A DNA stretch of 64,000 bases from Hansschlegelia quercus (GCF_004310425.1 NZ_SIUB01000002.1:124001-188000); one strand, 5' to 3'; shown: positions 25,420 to 35,305, counted from the stretch's first letter. Program-made: numbers and translations. The notes: generated from the letters alone by a model not told the origin.

Positions 25420-26730
25420 ATGCCCGAACCCTTGAGGGTCGGCGTCGCCGGCCTTGGCACGGTGGGCGCGTCCGTTGTCCGCGTGCTGACCGAGAAGGCC
25501 GACGAGATCGCGTCCAAGGCCGGGCGGCCTGTCGTCGTCACCGCCGTCTCGGCTCGTGACCGGAACCGGGCTCGGGGGATCGACCTCTCCAACGCCGCCT
25601 GGCACGTCGATCCAAGCCAGCTCGCCCGCTCCAACGAAGTCGACCTCGTGGTGGAGCTGATCGGCGGCGCGGAGGGCGCGGCGCGCGCCTGCGTTGAAAC
25701 CGCGATCGAAAGCGGACGCCACGTCGTCACCGCCAACAAGGCGCTGCTCGCCAAGCATGGCCTCGCGATCGCAAAGGCGGCTGAGGAGGCAGGCGTCGCG
25801 GTCGGCTTCGAGGCGGCGGTCGCCGGCGGCATCCCGATCGTGAAGACGCTGCGCGAGGGCTTGGCCGGCAACCGGATCAGCCGCGTCTTCGGCATCCTCA
25901 ACGGCACGTGCAACTACATTCTGACCCGGATGGAGAAGGAGAAGCTCGGCTTCGCAGAGTGCCTCGCCGACGCGCAGAGGCTCGGCTACGCCGAGGCCGA
26001 TCCCACCTTCGACATCGGCGGCTTCGACGCGGCCCACAAGCTGGCGCTGCTCGCGACGCTCGCCTTCGGCGTGGAGGTCGATGCGGACGGGATCTATGTC
26101 GAGGGGATCGCATCGATCACGCCGCTCGACCTCGAAATGGCCGAGGAGCTGGGCTTCCGCGTTAAACTGCTCGGCGTCGCGACGCGCACGGAGACGGGCG
26201 TCGAGCAGCGGGTGCACCCCGCGATGCTTCCGAAGGACAGCGCTATCGCGCGGGTCGACGGCGTGACCAACGCGGTCGAGATCGACGGTGACATCGTCGG
26301 CGCGCTGATCCTAGCCGGGCCAGGCGCGGGCGGCGACGCGACGGCCTCCGCGGTCATCGCCGACATCGTCGATGTCGCTCGCGGCCTAAGGCTTCCTGTC
26401 TTCGGCGTGCCGGCGAAGTCCCTCGCCGCGCCGACGCGGGCCCCGATGGCGACGCATAAGGGCGGCTATTACATACGTCTTTCGGTTATCGACCGCCCCG
26501 GCGCCGCCGCCGCGATCGCGACCCGAATGGCGGAACAGGGCATCTCCCTCCGCAGTATCGTGCAGCGCGCACAAGAGCCTGACGGTGAGCGGGCCAGCGT
26601 CGCGCCGGTCTCGGTCGTGCTGATCACCTACGCCACCAACGAAGCGGCCTTGCGCGCCGCTCTGGACGCAATCGAAGCGGACGGGCATATCGACGGGACG
26701 CCTCAGGTCATACGAATCGAAAAACGCTGA
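25420..26730 (+). CDS. hom: Homoserine dehydrogenase
   Basis: 436 residues in three domains: a Rossmann domain starting LRVGVAGLGTVGASVVRVL, the catalytic domain with VTANKALLAKHG, GGIPIVKTLREGLAGNRISRVFGILNGTCNYILT and EADPTFDIGGFDAAHKLALL, and a C-terminal ACT domain (YIRLSVIDRPGAAAAIATRM) for threonine feedback. It makes homoserine from aspartate semialdehyde. It follows the aminotransferase by 39 bp and precedes glpX by 38 bp, forming a conserved alphaproteobacterial cluster. Confidence 0.97.
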   Translation: MPEPLRVGVAGLGTVGASVVRVLTEKADEIASKAGRPVVVTAVSARDRNRARGIDLSNAAWHVDPSQLARSNEVDLVVELIGGAEGAARACVETAIESGRHVVTANKALLAKHGLAIAKAAEEAGVAVGFEAAVAGGIPIVKTLREGLAGNRISRVFGILNGTCNYILTRMEKEKLGFAECLADAQRLGYAEADPTFDIGGFDAAHKLALLATLAFGVEVDADGIYVEGIASITPLDLEMAEELGFRVKLLGVATRTETGVEQRVHPAMLPKDSAIARVDGVTNAVEIDGDIVGALILAGPGAGGDATASAVIADIVDVARGLRLPVFGVPAKSLAAPTRAPMATHKGGYYIRLSVIDRPGAAAAIATRMAEQGISLRSIVQRAQEPDGERASVAPVSVVLITYATNEAALRAALDAIEADGHIDGTPQVIRIEKR

Positions 26731-26768
26731 GGTAAGACGCGCAAAGACGCGTCAGAGGAAACGGCAGA

Positions 26769-27815
26769 ATGGCCAAGAACGTCGCTGCCAGGCGTAATGT
26801 GGTTCCGCTCAGGCGCTCGCGCGGCGGGCCTCTCGTCACCCATCACGAAGTCATCAACCGTGCGCTGGCTCTGGAGCTCGTGCGCGTCACCGAACACGCT
26901 GCAGTCGCGGCCGCGCGGCTGCGGGGCCGCGGCGACGAGATGGCGGCCGACAAGGCCGCGGTTGACGCCATGCGCCGCGAGCTGAACCAGCTCGCCATCC
27001 ACGGCACGGTTGTCATCGGCGAGGGCGAGCGCGATCAGGCGCCGATGCTGTTCATCGGCGAGGAGGTCGGCGATCTCAGCGGCCCGCGCGTCGACATCGC
27101 GCTCGATCCGCTGGAAGGCGCGACGCTCTGCGCAAAGGGCCAGCCCAACGCCATCGCAGTGATCGCTATGGCGCAGCCCGGATCGCTGCTGAACGCGCCC
27201 GACTGCTACATGGATAAGGTCGCGATTGGGCCGGGCTATGCGGAGGGGATCGTCAGCCTCGACGCGTCGCCTGCCGAGAACATCTACCGCCTCGCGAAGG
27301 CCAAGGGCGTCGCGATCGACGAGATCACCGCCTGCATTCTCGACCGCCCGCGGCACGCCAAGCTGATCGCAGCCGTCCGCGCGACGGGCGCCGCCGTGCG
27401 CCTGATCACCGACGGTGACGTCGCCGCCGTGATCGACGTCACCGATCCTGCGAAGACCGGCGTCGACATCTATCTCGGCGTCGGCGGCGCGCCTGAGGGC
27501 GTCCTCGCCGCGGCCGCTCTCAAGTGCATGGGCGGGCGCATGCAGGGCCGACTGATCCTCGACACGCCCGAATCCCGCCGCCGGGCGGAAGCGATGGGCA
27601 TCGACGACTTCTCACGGGTTTACGACGTCGACGATATGGCGTCCGGCAACGTGCTGTTCGCAGCCACCGGCGTCACTACCGGAGGGTTGCTCGCGGGCGT
27701 CCGCTTTGGTCCGCAGGGCGTGACCACCGACACGATCGTCATGCGCTCCTCCACCGGCACGCTTCGGCGGATCCGCGCCGAGCACGGGCTGACGGCGAAG
27801 TTCTCCGCCGACTGA
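26769..27815 (+). CDS. glpX: Class II fructose-1,6-bisphosphatase
   Basis: 348 residues with GlpX motifs GTVVIGEGERDQAPMLFIGEEVG, DIALDPLEGATLCAKGQPNAIAVIAM, the VGGAPEGVLAAAALKCMGGRMQGRL loop and the final GVTTDTIVMRSSTGTLRRI. A manganese-dependent gluconeogenic or Calvin-cycle phosphatase. The place between hom and recJ is the standard alphaproteobacterial order. Confidence 0.97.
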   Translation: MAKNVAARRNVVPLRRSRGGPLVTHHEVINRALALELVRVTEHAAVAAARLRGRGDEMAADKAAVDAMRRELNQLAIHGTVVIGEGERDQAPMLFIGEEVGDLSGPRVDIALDPLEGATLCAKGQPNAIAVIAMAQPGSLLNAPDCYMDKVAIGPGYAEGIVSLDASPAENIYRLAKAKGVAIDEITACILDRPRHAKLIAAVRATGAAVRLITDGDVAAVIDVTDPAKTGVDIYLGVGGAPEGVLAAAALKCMGGRMQGRLILDTPESRRRAEAMGIDDFSRVYDVDDMASGNVLFAATGVTTGGLLAGVRFGPQGVTTDTIVMRSSTGTLRRIRAEHGLTAKFSAD

Positions 27816-27877
27816 GCTGACGAGGCGCGCGACCGCTCGGTTCGGTCTATGATTCCGCGCATGAAGAATCACCCGAG

Positions 27878-29701
27878 ATGACGGCGGCTTTCGCGCTCGC
27901 CCGACCCACCGCGGAGGCCTTCCTCGGCGTCGAAAGCTCGTTCTCGGGCCGCGTCTGGCGCGACCGGCTCGACCTGAAGGGCCGGGCCGCTGCGGCCGAA
28001 ATCGTACGCGACCATGGCCTCGCCGATCTGCTGGCGCGCGCGCTCGCAGGCCGGGGCGTTACGAGCGCCGACGCGGCCGCCTTTCTTGAACCTTCGGTCC
28101 GCTCTCTAATGCCGGACCCTTCCACACTGACCGCGATGGACGCGGCCGCCGGTCGCCTCGCGGACGCGATCGAACGCGCCGAACATGTCGCGGTCTTCGG
28201 CGACTACGACGTCGACGGCGCGACCTCCGCAGCCTTGCTCGCGGGCTTCCTGCGCGAGGCGGGGGCCGAGGCCCGCGTGCACATCCCTGACCGGATCTTC
28301 GAAGGTTATGGGCCAAATACCGGCGCGATCGACGGTCTCGCGGACGGTGGCGCGACGCTTCTCGTCACGGTCGATTGCGGGTCGACAAGCTTCGAGCCAT
28401 TGGCGCACGCCCGCGCCCGTGGGCTCGACGTGGTGGTGCTCGACCATCACCAGGTCGGCGAGGCGCTCCCCGAGGTCACGGCGCTGGTCAATCCGAACCG
28501 GCAGGACGATCTTTCCGGCCTCGGTCATCTCGCCGCCTGCGGCGTCACCTTCATGACGCTGGTGGCGACGGCCCGGGAACTGCGTCGTCGAGGCTTCTGG
28601 GCGGCGCGGGGACGGGAGCCCGACCTGTTGTCGCACCTCGACCTCGTGGCGCTCGGCACGGTCGCCGACGTCGTGCCGCTGGTCGGGCTGAACCGGGCCT
28701 TCGTTGCGAAGGGACTGATCGCGATGCGCCGCCGCGAACGGCTCGGCCTGCGCGCGCTGATGGACGCCAGCCGGCTCGACGGCCCGCCGGCGCCTTACCA
28801 TCTCGGCTTCCTGCTCGGTCCGCGCATCAACGCCGGCGGACGCATCGGCGACGCCGGGCTCGGCTGCCGGCTGATGCTGAGCACGGACGAAACGGAAGCG
28901 CTCAGCATCGCGGCCGAACTCGACCGGCTGAACGGCGAACGGCAGGCGGTCGAACGCGCCACGCTCGATGAGGCGGAAGCTGAGGCAAGCCTATCGGTAG
29001 GGCCGCAAGGCGAGGGCGCCGCGACATTGGTCGTGTCGGGCGAGGGTTGGCACCCCGGCGTCGTCGGGCTCGTCGCAGCGCGGCTGAAGGAGAAGTTCCG
29101 CCGGCCGGCTTTCGCGATCGCCTTCAACCCCGATGGCGTGGGAACCGGCTCCGGCCGTTCGATCCAAGGCGTCGATCTCGGCGCCGCCGTTCGCGCGGCG
29201 GTCGAGGAGGGGATCGCCGTCAAGGGCGGCGGCCACGCCATGGCGGCGGGAATCACCTTACGCGCCGAGCGCCTCGGCGCTTTCCGGGCCTTCCTGGACG
29301 AGCGCCTGGGCGCTTCGGTCGCCCGTGCACGCGGTGAGCGAGCCCTGCATGTCGACGCCGCCCTGTCCGCAGCCGGAGCGACGACCGACCTCGTACGCGA
29401 TCTTGAGCGCGCGGGTCCATTCGGCTCTGCGGCGCCCGAACCCGTGCTCGCGCTCGCCGGCCACTCGGTCGCTTCCGCGGATGTGGTGGGGCAGGGTCAT
29501 GTCCGCCTGCGCCTCAAGGCCGGTGACGGCGCCTCGGTCAACGCGATCGCTTTTCGCGCTGCCGAAAGCGACCTCGGGGCTTCGCTGCTCGGCGCGCGCG
29601 GAAATCGCATCCACGCTGCCGGCACGCTGACGATAGACCGGTGGGGCGGTTCGGAGCGGATCAGCTTCAGGCTGATCGACGCCGCGCGAGCGGAGACATG
29701 A
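27878..29701 (+). CDS. recJ: Single-stranded-DNA-specific exonuclease RecJ
   Basis: 607 residues. DHH phosphoesterase motifs are present: VFGDYDVDGATSAALL (motif I), LVTVDCGS and VVVLDHHQVGE (motif III), GLGHLAACGVTFMT, then the DHHA1 domain with GWHPGVVGLVAARLKEKFRRPAFAIAF and GGGHAMAAGIT. It degrades single-stranded DNA 5' to 3' in recombination and mismatch repair. It is the last gene of the aminotransferase-hom-glpX-recJ string. Confidence 0.97.
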   Translation: MTAAFALARPTAEAFLGVESSFSGRVWRDRLDLKGRAAAAEIVRDHGLADLLARALAGRGVTSADAAAFLEPSVRSLMPDPSTLTAMDAAAGRLADAIERAEHVAVFGDYDVDGATSAALLAGFLREAGAEARVHIPDRIFEGYGPNTGAIDGLADGGATLLVTVDCGSTSFEPLAHARARGLDVVVLDHHQVGEALPEVTALVNPNRQDDLSGLGHLAACGVTFMTLVATARELRRRGFWAARGREPDLLSHLDLVALGTVADVVPLVGLNRAFVAKGLIAMRRRERLGLRALMDASRLDGPPAPYHLGFLLGPRINAGGRIGDAGLGCRLMLSTDETEALSIAAELDRLNGERQAVERATLDEAEAEASLSVGPQGEGAATLVVSGEGWHPGVVGLVAARLKEKFRRPAFAIAFNPDGVGTGSGRSIQGVDLGAAVRAAVEEGIAVKGGGHAMAAGITLRAERLGAFRAFLDERLGASVARARGERALHVDAALSAAGATTDLVRDLERAGPFGSAAPEPVLALAGHSVASADVVGQGHVRLRLKAGDGASVNAIAFRAAESDLGASLLGARGNRIHAAGTLTIDRWGGSERISFRLIDAARAET

Positions 29702-29832
29702 CGAAGCGGCGCTCACCGGAAAATGCTTGGGCGGGCTCGTCGCGGCGCCACCTCAAGTCCATGTTCCCGCGCTAGAACCTCAGTTCGTCGACAGTCCTGC
29801 CTGGCGCGCTGCGCCCGACCTTCCGGAGATTC

Positions 29833-30495
29833 GTGAGCAACGCCGCCCAGCCATCGCCCGAGGCCGAGCCCGCTGAGGCGCCTCATCGCGGTTTTTCCGA
29901 CGTGCTCCAGGAACTTGCGCAGAGCGACCGCGAGCGCGTCAGCGTCGCGGCCATTCTCGACGCGTTCGGCGACCGGGCTTTTGGCGCGCTTCTGCTCGTG
30001 TTCGCGCTGCCGAACGCGCTGCCGATGCCGCCCGGCACCTCGGCCGTGCTCGGGGCGCCGCTGGTGTTTATCGCGTTTCAGCTGATGGTCGGCCGCCAGG
30101 TGCTCTGGCTACCCGGCTTCATTACGAACCGCTCGCTCAAGCGCGCCGACTTCGCAACGCTCGCCTCCCGCGTCGGACCCTGGATCGAGCGGCTGGAGCG
30201 GCTCCTGAAGGCCCGCTACCCGCTGCTGAGCGCGCCATTCGCCGATCGCCTGACAGGCGCCGCCTGCTTCGTGCTGTCGCTCATCCTGTTCCTGCCGATT
30301 CCCTTCGGCAACATGCCCCCGGCCGCCGCCATAACGGCCTTCGCTCTTGGGGTCATTGAACGGGATGGCGTGGCCATCGCGGTCGGCTGGTTCGGGACCG
30401 TCGTCAGCATCCTGATTCTGGCCGCCTTATCGACCGCGATCGGGACGGCGATCTCGTCCTTCTCAGATCCCGTGATGCGCTTCTTCGGGTTCTGA
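29833..30495 (+). CDS. exoD: ExoD-family membrane protein
   Basis: 220 residues with a GTG start. The N-terminal part (FSDVLQELAQSDRERVSVAAILDAFGDRAFGALLLVFALPNALPMPPG) and four hydrophobic segments match ExoD, named for its effect on exopolysaccharide and symbiosis in Sinorhizobium. The biochemical role is unknown; alkaline tolerance has been proposed for the family. Confidence 0.85.
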   Translation: MSNAAQPSPEAEPAEAPHRGFSDVLQELAQSDRERVSVAAILDAFGDRAFGALLLVFALPNALPMPPGTSAVLGAPLVFIAFQLMVGRQVLWLPGFITNRSLKRADFATLASRVGPWIERLERLLKARYPLLSAPFADRLTGAACFVLSLILFLPIPFGNMPPAAAITAFALGVIERDGVAIAVGWFGTVVSILILAALSTAIGTAISSFSDPVMRFFGF

Positions 30496-30515
30496 GAAGA
30501 GCTTCATTCGGCGGC

Positions 30516-30544
30516 TTGCTCCGTCCGATGAACCCCCCTATACG
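30516..30544 (+). promoter_or_regulatory. Predicted promoter of tRNA-Glu
   Basis: TTGCTC at 30516-30521 and TATACG at 30539-30544 have 17-bp spacing, ending 14 bp before the tRNA. The pattern is nearly identical to the predicted rpsF promoter (TTGCTT-N17-TATACG). Confidence 0.6.
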
Positions 30545-30558
30545 TGCCGTCGCGCCAA

Positions 30559-30633
30559 GCGCCCTTCGTCTATCGGTTAGGACGTCAGCCTTTCACGCTG
30601 GAGAGACGGGTTCGACTCCCGTAGGGCGCGCCA
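30559..30633 (+). tRNA. tRNA-Glu (anticodon UUC)
   Basis: A full cloverleaf of 75 nt including the encoded CCA. The acceptor stem 30559-30565 pairs with 30623-30629, the anticodon loop 30590-30596 is CTTTCAC with anticodon TTC at 30592-30594, and the T-loop is GGTTCGACTCC. Discriminator G is at 30630 and CCA at 30631-30633. Confidence 0.97.
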
Positions 30634-30837
30634 CATACCCGCTGATCGTCCACTTTGCGGCGAGCCGGGGCGCCTATCTCTGTTACCCCCGTGCCAGCGG
30701 ACCGCCATCTCGCGCTGAAGACGAAGCCCGCACACCGTCCATATTACCCGAACCCCCATGCGCTCCGGCATGGTCTAGCTGAGGCCAAGCTCGGATCGCT
30801 GTGAGCGTCGTCGCTGCGCGATACTTCAAGCACGCGG

Positions 30838-32001
30838 TCAGCGAACGCCGGGCGCAGGCTCCATGGTCGGGCCGTCTAGCGGCCGACGCTCGACGCCGCC
30901 GCGCTCGGGCTGGGGGTCGTCGAGGATGATCACGTCCTTCGGCACGGAGCGGCGAGCCTGGGACGGCGCGGGGGAATCGAGGGTCGTCTCCGGCGCAGCC
31001 TCGGGGGCGGGCGCCTCCGGCTTTTGGGATGGGCGAACCTGCGCCTGCGCGTCGCCGGAGCGCTGAGGACGCGACATCTCATGCGCCTTCTGCTCGTCGA
31101 CGACGATGTCGCCCTTCTTCACCGTCTTGTCCTCGACGCCGGAGAGCGCCTCGGCCCAGTTCATGCCCTCGGGCTTGCATGAGCAGCCGGCAACGAACTC
31201 CTTGCGGTAGCGAAAAGCATTCTCGAGTTTGGCGTAGGGTTCGCCGTCCACGCTCGATGCTTGCTCCATCTGCCCGCCGGGGTTGGGATAGGCGAAGAGC
31301 TTGGCTTCGGCGCCAGGGCAGGTCGCTTGGCAGATCGCCTCGTCGCGCTCGAAGGCGTTACGCGTCGTCTGGAAGGAGATCGGGAAGAAGAAGCCGTCGC
31401 AGGTGCGGACGCAGACCGTGCGGAAGGTCGATACGCGAGGAGTCTCGCTCGGGGCCATTTCCGGCTCGATCACCGTCTCTTCCTGCGGCTGCTCTGAAGC
31501 GCCGCCGCCGAACAGCATCTCGAAGAAGCCCTTGCGCTCCTGCTGGGGCGCCGCGACTCGGCGTTCGACGAGGCGGTATTGGGGGCCGCAATTGTTGCGC
31601 GCTAATGCGATCAGCACCTCACGCCGACGCGGATCTCCGCCGCCACCAGGCTGCTGCTGGGCCTGCGCGGCCTGAGCGCGCGCGCGTTCGACGCCAGCTT
31701 CCAACTGCTTGATGCGATCGCCGAGCGGGCGACATTCGGGCGGCGGCGCCGGCATGAAGAACAACCGCGGCCCGCAGCCCAAGGATTTCGACTGCGCATT
31801 GGCGCGGTCGAGATCCGCCTGCTGGCGCGCGACATTCTGCGCGAGTTGGCGCCCGTCGGCCTGCTTGGGGCGGCCGAGCGAGGCGAGCTGAGCCTCGAGC
31901 CCCAGGCACTGCTCCGAGCCAGGCTGCTGCGCAAACGCGCTCGAGGCGGCGAAAACCGCCGCCATCAGCGCTGCCGCCGCGGCGGCGAAGGTCGACCTCA
32001 T
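30838..32001 (-). CDS. DUF2865 secreted protein
   Basis: 387 residues from ATG 32001, which begins the signal peptide (MRSTFAAAAAALMAAVFAASSAFAQ); an upstream frame to 32040 adds 13 unlikely residues. Middle coiled-coil segments rich in Gln/Ala are followed by the DUF2865 core: TVCVRTCDGFFFPISFQTTRNAFERDEAICQATCPGAEAKLFAYPNPGGQME and FVAGCSCKPEGMNWAEAL, with eight or more conserved Cys. The family is almost confined to Hyphomicrobiales; its function is unknown. The C-terminus is Pro-rich. Confidence 0.85.
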   Translation of the reverse strand: MRSTFAAAAAALMAAVFAASSAFAQQPGSEQCLGLEAQLASLGRPKQADGRQLAQNVARQQADLDRANAQSKSLGCGPRLFFMPAPPPECRPLGDRIKQLEAGVERARAQAAQAQQQPGGGGDPRRREVLIALARNNCGPQYRLVERRVAAPQQERKGFFEMLFGGGASEQPQEETVIEPEMAPSETPRVSTFRTVCVRTCDGFFFPISFQTTRNAFERDEAICQATCPGAEAKLFAYPNPGGQMEQASSVDGEPYAKLENAFRYRKEFVAGCSCKPEGMNWAEALSGVEDKTVKKGDIVVDEQKAHEMSRPQRSGDAQAQVRPSQKPEAPAPEAAPETTLDSPAPSQARRSVPKDVIILDDPQPERGGVERRPLDGPTMEPAPGVR

Positions 32002-32124
32002 GCACGATCCCATGCGCGACTCGACGCGCGTTACGCCCAAGACTGTTTAACCGCTTAGCGGAGCGGCGCACAGAGGCGGCGGAATGAGATCGAAGTGAGG
32101 CCGTGGGCCGAGCGAGGATTTGCT

Positions 32125-33093
32125 TCAGGCGCCTTTCAGCTCGAGATAACGCAACCGCTTGGCCTCGCGCCGACCTTCAGCGACCGCATCGACGATGACG
32201 CCGCACACGAGGCTTAGCACGGAGAGCTGCATGACGGTGGCTGCGAGGATCGCCGTCGGGAACCGGGGCACGAGGCCGGTTTCCAGATAGGTCAGGATCA
32301 CGGGCAGGCCGAGGATCGTCGATGCGGTCGCGAGGCCGAGCGCGATCGTCCCGAAGAATTTGAACGGCTTCACCGCCCTGTGCATCATTGCGATCGTCCA
32401 GAGGATCCGGAAGCCGTCGCGGAAGGTTGAGAGCTTGCTCGCCGAATTCTCCGGCCGCTTGCCGTAGCGCACCGGGATCTCCGCGACCGAGAGGCGCAGG
32501 TCGAGCGCGTGGATCGCGAGCTCGGTCTCGATCTCGAATCCCTTCGAGGCGGAGGGAAAGGATTTGGCGAAGCGCCGGGTGATAACGCGATAGCCCGACA
32601 GAATGTCGGTGAAGCCCGGGCCGAAGAAACGCTCGACGACCTTGTTGAAGAGCCGATTGCCCGCCGCGTGCCCCCGTCGCGCCAGCATGCCTTCGCCCTC
32701 GCGGGCGCCGACGACCATGTCGAGCTGTTCGGAGATCAGACGATCGATCAGAACGGGCGCGGCCAGCGGATCGTAGGTCAGGTCGCCGTCCGCCAAGAGG
32801 TAGAGGTCGGCCTCGACGTCGGCGAGCATCCGGCGCACCACGGCGCCCTTGCCCTGCCGTCGCTCGCGTCGGACGATCGCGCCGGCCTCGAGCGCGCGCT
32901 CGACGGTGCCGTCGCGCGAATTGTTGTCGTAGACGTAGATGTCGGCGCCCGGCAGCACCATCCGGAAGCTGCGCACGACATCGGCGATTGCGGCCTCCTC
33001 GTTGTAGCAGGGCAGCAGCACCGCGACCTTTAGCGGCGTGGCGCGCGGCTTGGTTTCGGTCTGGTCGCGAAGGCGTTCAACGGCCGACGGCAT
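32125..33093 (-). CDS. Family 2 glycosyltransferase, dolichol-phosphate-mannose-synthase type
   Basis: 322 residues. GT-A domain motifs are VAVLLPCYNEEAAIADVV, DIYVYDNNSRDGTVE, GKGAVVRRM and the metal-binding DGDLTYDP. Two C-terminal membrane helices (about residues 236-300) mark the polyprenyl-phosphate-glycosyltransferase subgroup (DPM1/ArnC-like). It probably loads a sugar onto undecaprenyl phosphate for the GT87 membrane glycosyltransferase whose gene overlaps its start by 17 bp. Confidence 0.88.
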   Translation of the reverse strand: MPSAVERLRDQTETKPRATPLKVAVLLPCYNEEAAIADVVRSFRMVLPGADIYVYDNNSRDGTVERALEAGAIVRRERRQGKGAVVRRMLADVEADLYLLADGDLTYDPLAAPVLIDRLISEQLDMVVGAREGEGMLARRGHAAGNRLFNKVVERFFGPGFTDILSGYRVITRRFAKSFPSASKGFEIETELAIHALDLRLSVAEIPVRYGKRPENSASKLSTFRDGFRILWTIAMMHRAVKPFKFFGTIALGLATASTILGLPVILTYLETGLVPRFPTAILAATVMQLSVLSLVCGVIVDAVAEGRREAKRLRYLELKGA

Positions 33094-34312
33094 GGGCGAA
33101 TGATCCGGACTGCGTGACGGACGCGCCGCCGCGGCGGAGCGCGGCTGCGAAGAGGGCGGCTATGGCGAAGAGTCCAAGCGGCAGATGCGTGGCCTCCGCG
33201 ACCGTGCGGGCGACGAGCGGCGACAGATAGACGAAGGCGAGCACGACCGTCTCGCCGCGTCGCCATCCAGTGGCGGACGCGTCGCGGACCAGGAAGGCGA
33301 GGGCGGGTGCCAGCAGCATCATGTCGTAGTCGAGCGCGTAGGGGGTCACGAGCAGCGAGCCCGCGAGCAGCGCCGCCGCTTTTGGCCCAAAGGGCGCGTC
33401 GCCTCGCCAGAGCCGAACGATGAGGACGACCGTCGCAAAGGCGACGATTCCCTGCACGGCATAGGCGGCCGGGACGCTCGCGCCGAGCCCGCGCGCGGCG
33501 GCGAACGCGGTGACGATCTTGTGCCAGCCCGTGTCGCCGGCCTCGAGCACGACAGTGCGGGTGAAGGTTCCGCTCGCGAAGAATCCGGCCCATGCCTCCC
33601 AGCCGAACGCCGCAAGAGACAGCGCGGCGGACGTGGCCGCGGCCGCGGCTGCGGCGAAGAACGTCGGCCAGCGGCCAGAGGCGATCAGCGCCAGCGGGAG
33701 AAGGGCTGCGAATTGCGGCTTGTAGGCGAGGAGCCCGAGCAGCGCCCCGGCGAGCAATGGTCTGCGGTCGAGCATGACGAGCCCAAGCCCGAAAAGGCCC
33801 GCTGTCAGGAAGCCGTTATGGCCGTGCGTGAGGTTCACGAACACGGCGGGGAAGGCGACCGCCGCAAGCAGCACGGCGCGGCGCGCGCCCAAAATCCTGA
33901 CGATGGCCGCGAGGTAGAGCGGCAGCGTGGCCGCCTGCCAGACGATCAGAGCAGCGATATAGGGCAGGGCCCCAAGCGCCGCCGCCAGAAACAGGAACAT
34001 CGGCGGATAGTGCCAGCCGTAAAACGGCACGCCTGCGCCGAAGCGCTTCACCTGCTCGGCGTAGTGGGCGGCGAGGTCGTAAGGAGCGGCGGGAGCGCCT
34101 TCGAGCACGAGCCGGCCGGCGGCCCAGACGTTCGAGAAGTCCGTTCCCAGCGGGCGGCCCAGCGCGTCAAGTCCGTTCGAGGACGTCGCCCACATGGCGC
34201 CGATCGCGACGACATAGGCCAAGACAAGCCCGCCGCAGACGAACGGCGCGCGCTCCATGATCGCGGCAGCCGCGCGATCCTGAGTGTCGGTGGGCGGACT
34301 TATAAAGCTCAT
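33077..34312 (-). CDS. GT87 (DUF2029) membrane glycosyltransferase
   Basis: 411 residues, about ten hydrophobic helices. Features of the polyprenyl-phosphate-mannose-dependent GT87/PimE group are visible: an N-terminal TM, then GTDFSNVWAAGRLVLEG with the catalytic-type Asp, PFYGWHYPPMFLFLAAALG, VNLTHGHNGFLTAGLFGLGL and LLAGALLGLLAYKPQFAALLPLAL. ATG 34312 was preferred; the first six codons of the longer frame look random. Together with the GT2 gene it probably transfers a lipid-linked sugar on the periplasmic side. Confidence 0.85.
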   Translation of the reverse strand: MSFISPPTDTQDRAAAAIMERAPFVCGGLVLAYVVAIGAMWATSSNGLDALGRPLGTDFSNVWAAGRLVLEGAPAAPYDLAAHYAEQVKRFGAGVPFYGWHYPPMFLFLAAALGALPYIAALIVWQAATLPLYLAAIVRILGARRAVLLAAVAFPAVFVNLTHGHNGFLTAGLFGLGLVMLDRRPLLAGALLGLLAYKPQFAALLPLALIASGRWPTFFAAAAAAATSAALSLAAFGWEAWAGFFASGTFTRTVVLEAGDTGWHKIVTAFAAARGLGASVPAAYAVQGIVAFATVVLIVRLWRGDAPFGPKAAALLAGSLLVTPYALDYDMMLLAPALAFLVRDASATGWRRGETVVLAFVYLSPLVARTVAEATHLPLGLFAIAALFAAALRRGGASVTQSGSFAHAVGR

Positions 34313-34426
34313 CACGCGACAGGCTGGCACAGGGCAGCTTAAGGCGCGGTTTAGGCTGAGGCTCCTGATGCCCCCTCGCGGCAGCGGCGAGGCGGCCTCG
34401 GCGAAGCCGATGTCAGGTGGAGCTCC

Positions 34427-35305
34427 TCAGCGTTGGAGGATCAATCCGCGATCAGTGACGACGACCCATTCGCCCGCCCGGCGCTCGATCGACTTCACGC
34501 GCCCGATGCCCGGCGCGGTCGCGCCGCGCTCGACTTCGATGGTTCCGCGGCGGCCTTGCAAGACGGCGACGTCGTCATAGACCTCGCGCAGCGTCCAGCC
34601 CTTTACGACAGGAGAGGGGGGGGCGGCTGCGGGTTCTGACTTCGCGACGCTTCCGGTGGTGGCCGGCTCGTCGCGCTTGGCTGCGAGCTCGGCATTCGCC
34701 TTCTCGATCTTGTCCAGACGATCGCGGAGTTCCGCGACATGCGCCTCGTCCTGTTTGCCCTGATCGACCTTGGCCTGCAGCGCGTCGATCTTCGCGGTCG
34801 AAGTATCCTTCGCCTCGCCAAGCGTCTTGGTAAGCGCGGCGATCTCGGTCTTGAGCGCGCGGACCTCGTCCTGATTGGCGGCGGCCTGACCGGCGGCGGT
34901 CTTCGTCAACGTCGCCTGGCCGGTCTTGGCCTGGACGAGGGCCTTCTGGAGCCGGACGATCTCGTTCTTCAGCGCGCCGACGTCGCGGCTGAGCGCAGTC
35001 GAACGCTTTTCGGATCCTGCGGGATCGAGGTTGGACGCGAGGCCCATACGGCGGGCGTCGATCGCGGTCACTTCCTCCACGCCGTCGGTCAGCGACGGCG
35101 CGGTCGCGAAGTTCGCCATCGCGAAGCCGCCGCCGAGCAGAAGCGCAGCGCCGAGCGCATAAGGCAGGAAGCGCTTCAATGGCGGGAGCGCGAAGGCGCG
35201 CGGCTCGGCCGGCGGCGCGTCGCGCCAAAGCGTCAGCTCACGGCTCGGCGGCGTCACGCCATCGAAGGCGGAGGATGGAAGATCGCGGTGCGGCTCGGAC
35301 GACAT
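34427..35305 (-). CDS. Membrane-anchored coiled-coil protein of unknown function
   Basis: 292 residues. A Pro-rich cytoplasmic head, one membrane helix (about residues 48-66), a long coiled coil (about 105-205, regular Leu/Lys/Glu heptads), a Pro/Ala linker, and a C-terminal small beta domain (GWTLREVYDDVAVLQGRRGTIEVERGATAPGIGRVKSIERRAGEWVVVTDRGLI). The C-domain resembles the secretin-pilotin-like or PilP-like beta barrels only loosely. Proteins of this layout recur in Hyphomicrobiales, with no known role. Confidence 0.65.
   Translation of the reverse strand: MSSEPHRDLPSSAFDGVTPPSRELTLWRDAPPAEPRAFALPPLKRFLPYALGAALLLGGGFAMANFATAPSLTDGVEEVTAIDARRMGLASNLDPAGSEKRSTALSRDVGALKNEIVRLQKALVQAKTGQATLTKTAAGQAAANQDEVRALKTEIAALTKTLGEAKDTSTAKIDALQAKVDQGKQDEAHVAELRDRLDKIEKANAELAAKRDEPATTGSVAKSEPAAAPPSPVVKGWTLREVYDDVAVLQGRRGTIEVERGATAPGIGRVKSIERRAGEWVVVTDRGLILQR

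Noticed and set aside
30516-30782. Protein-coding frame across the tRNA-Glu gene
   Set aside because: It reads through a perfect tRNA; no family resemblance.
34360-34420. GC-rich inverted sequence between GT87 and the coiled-coil gene
   Set aside because: Arms are short and imperfect and do not match either repeat family.
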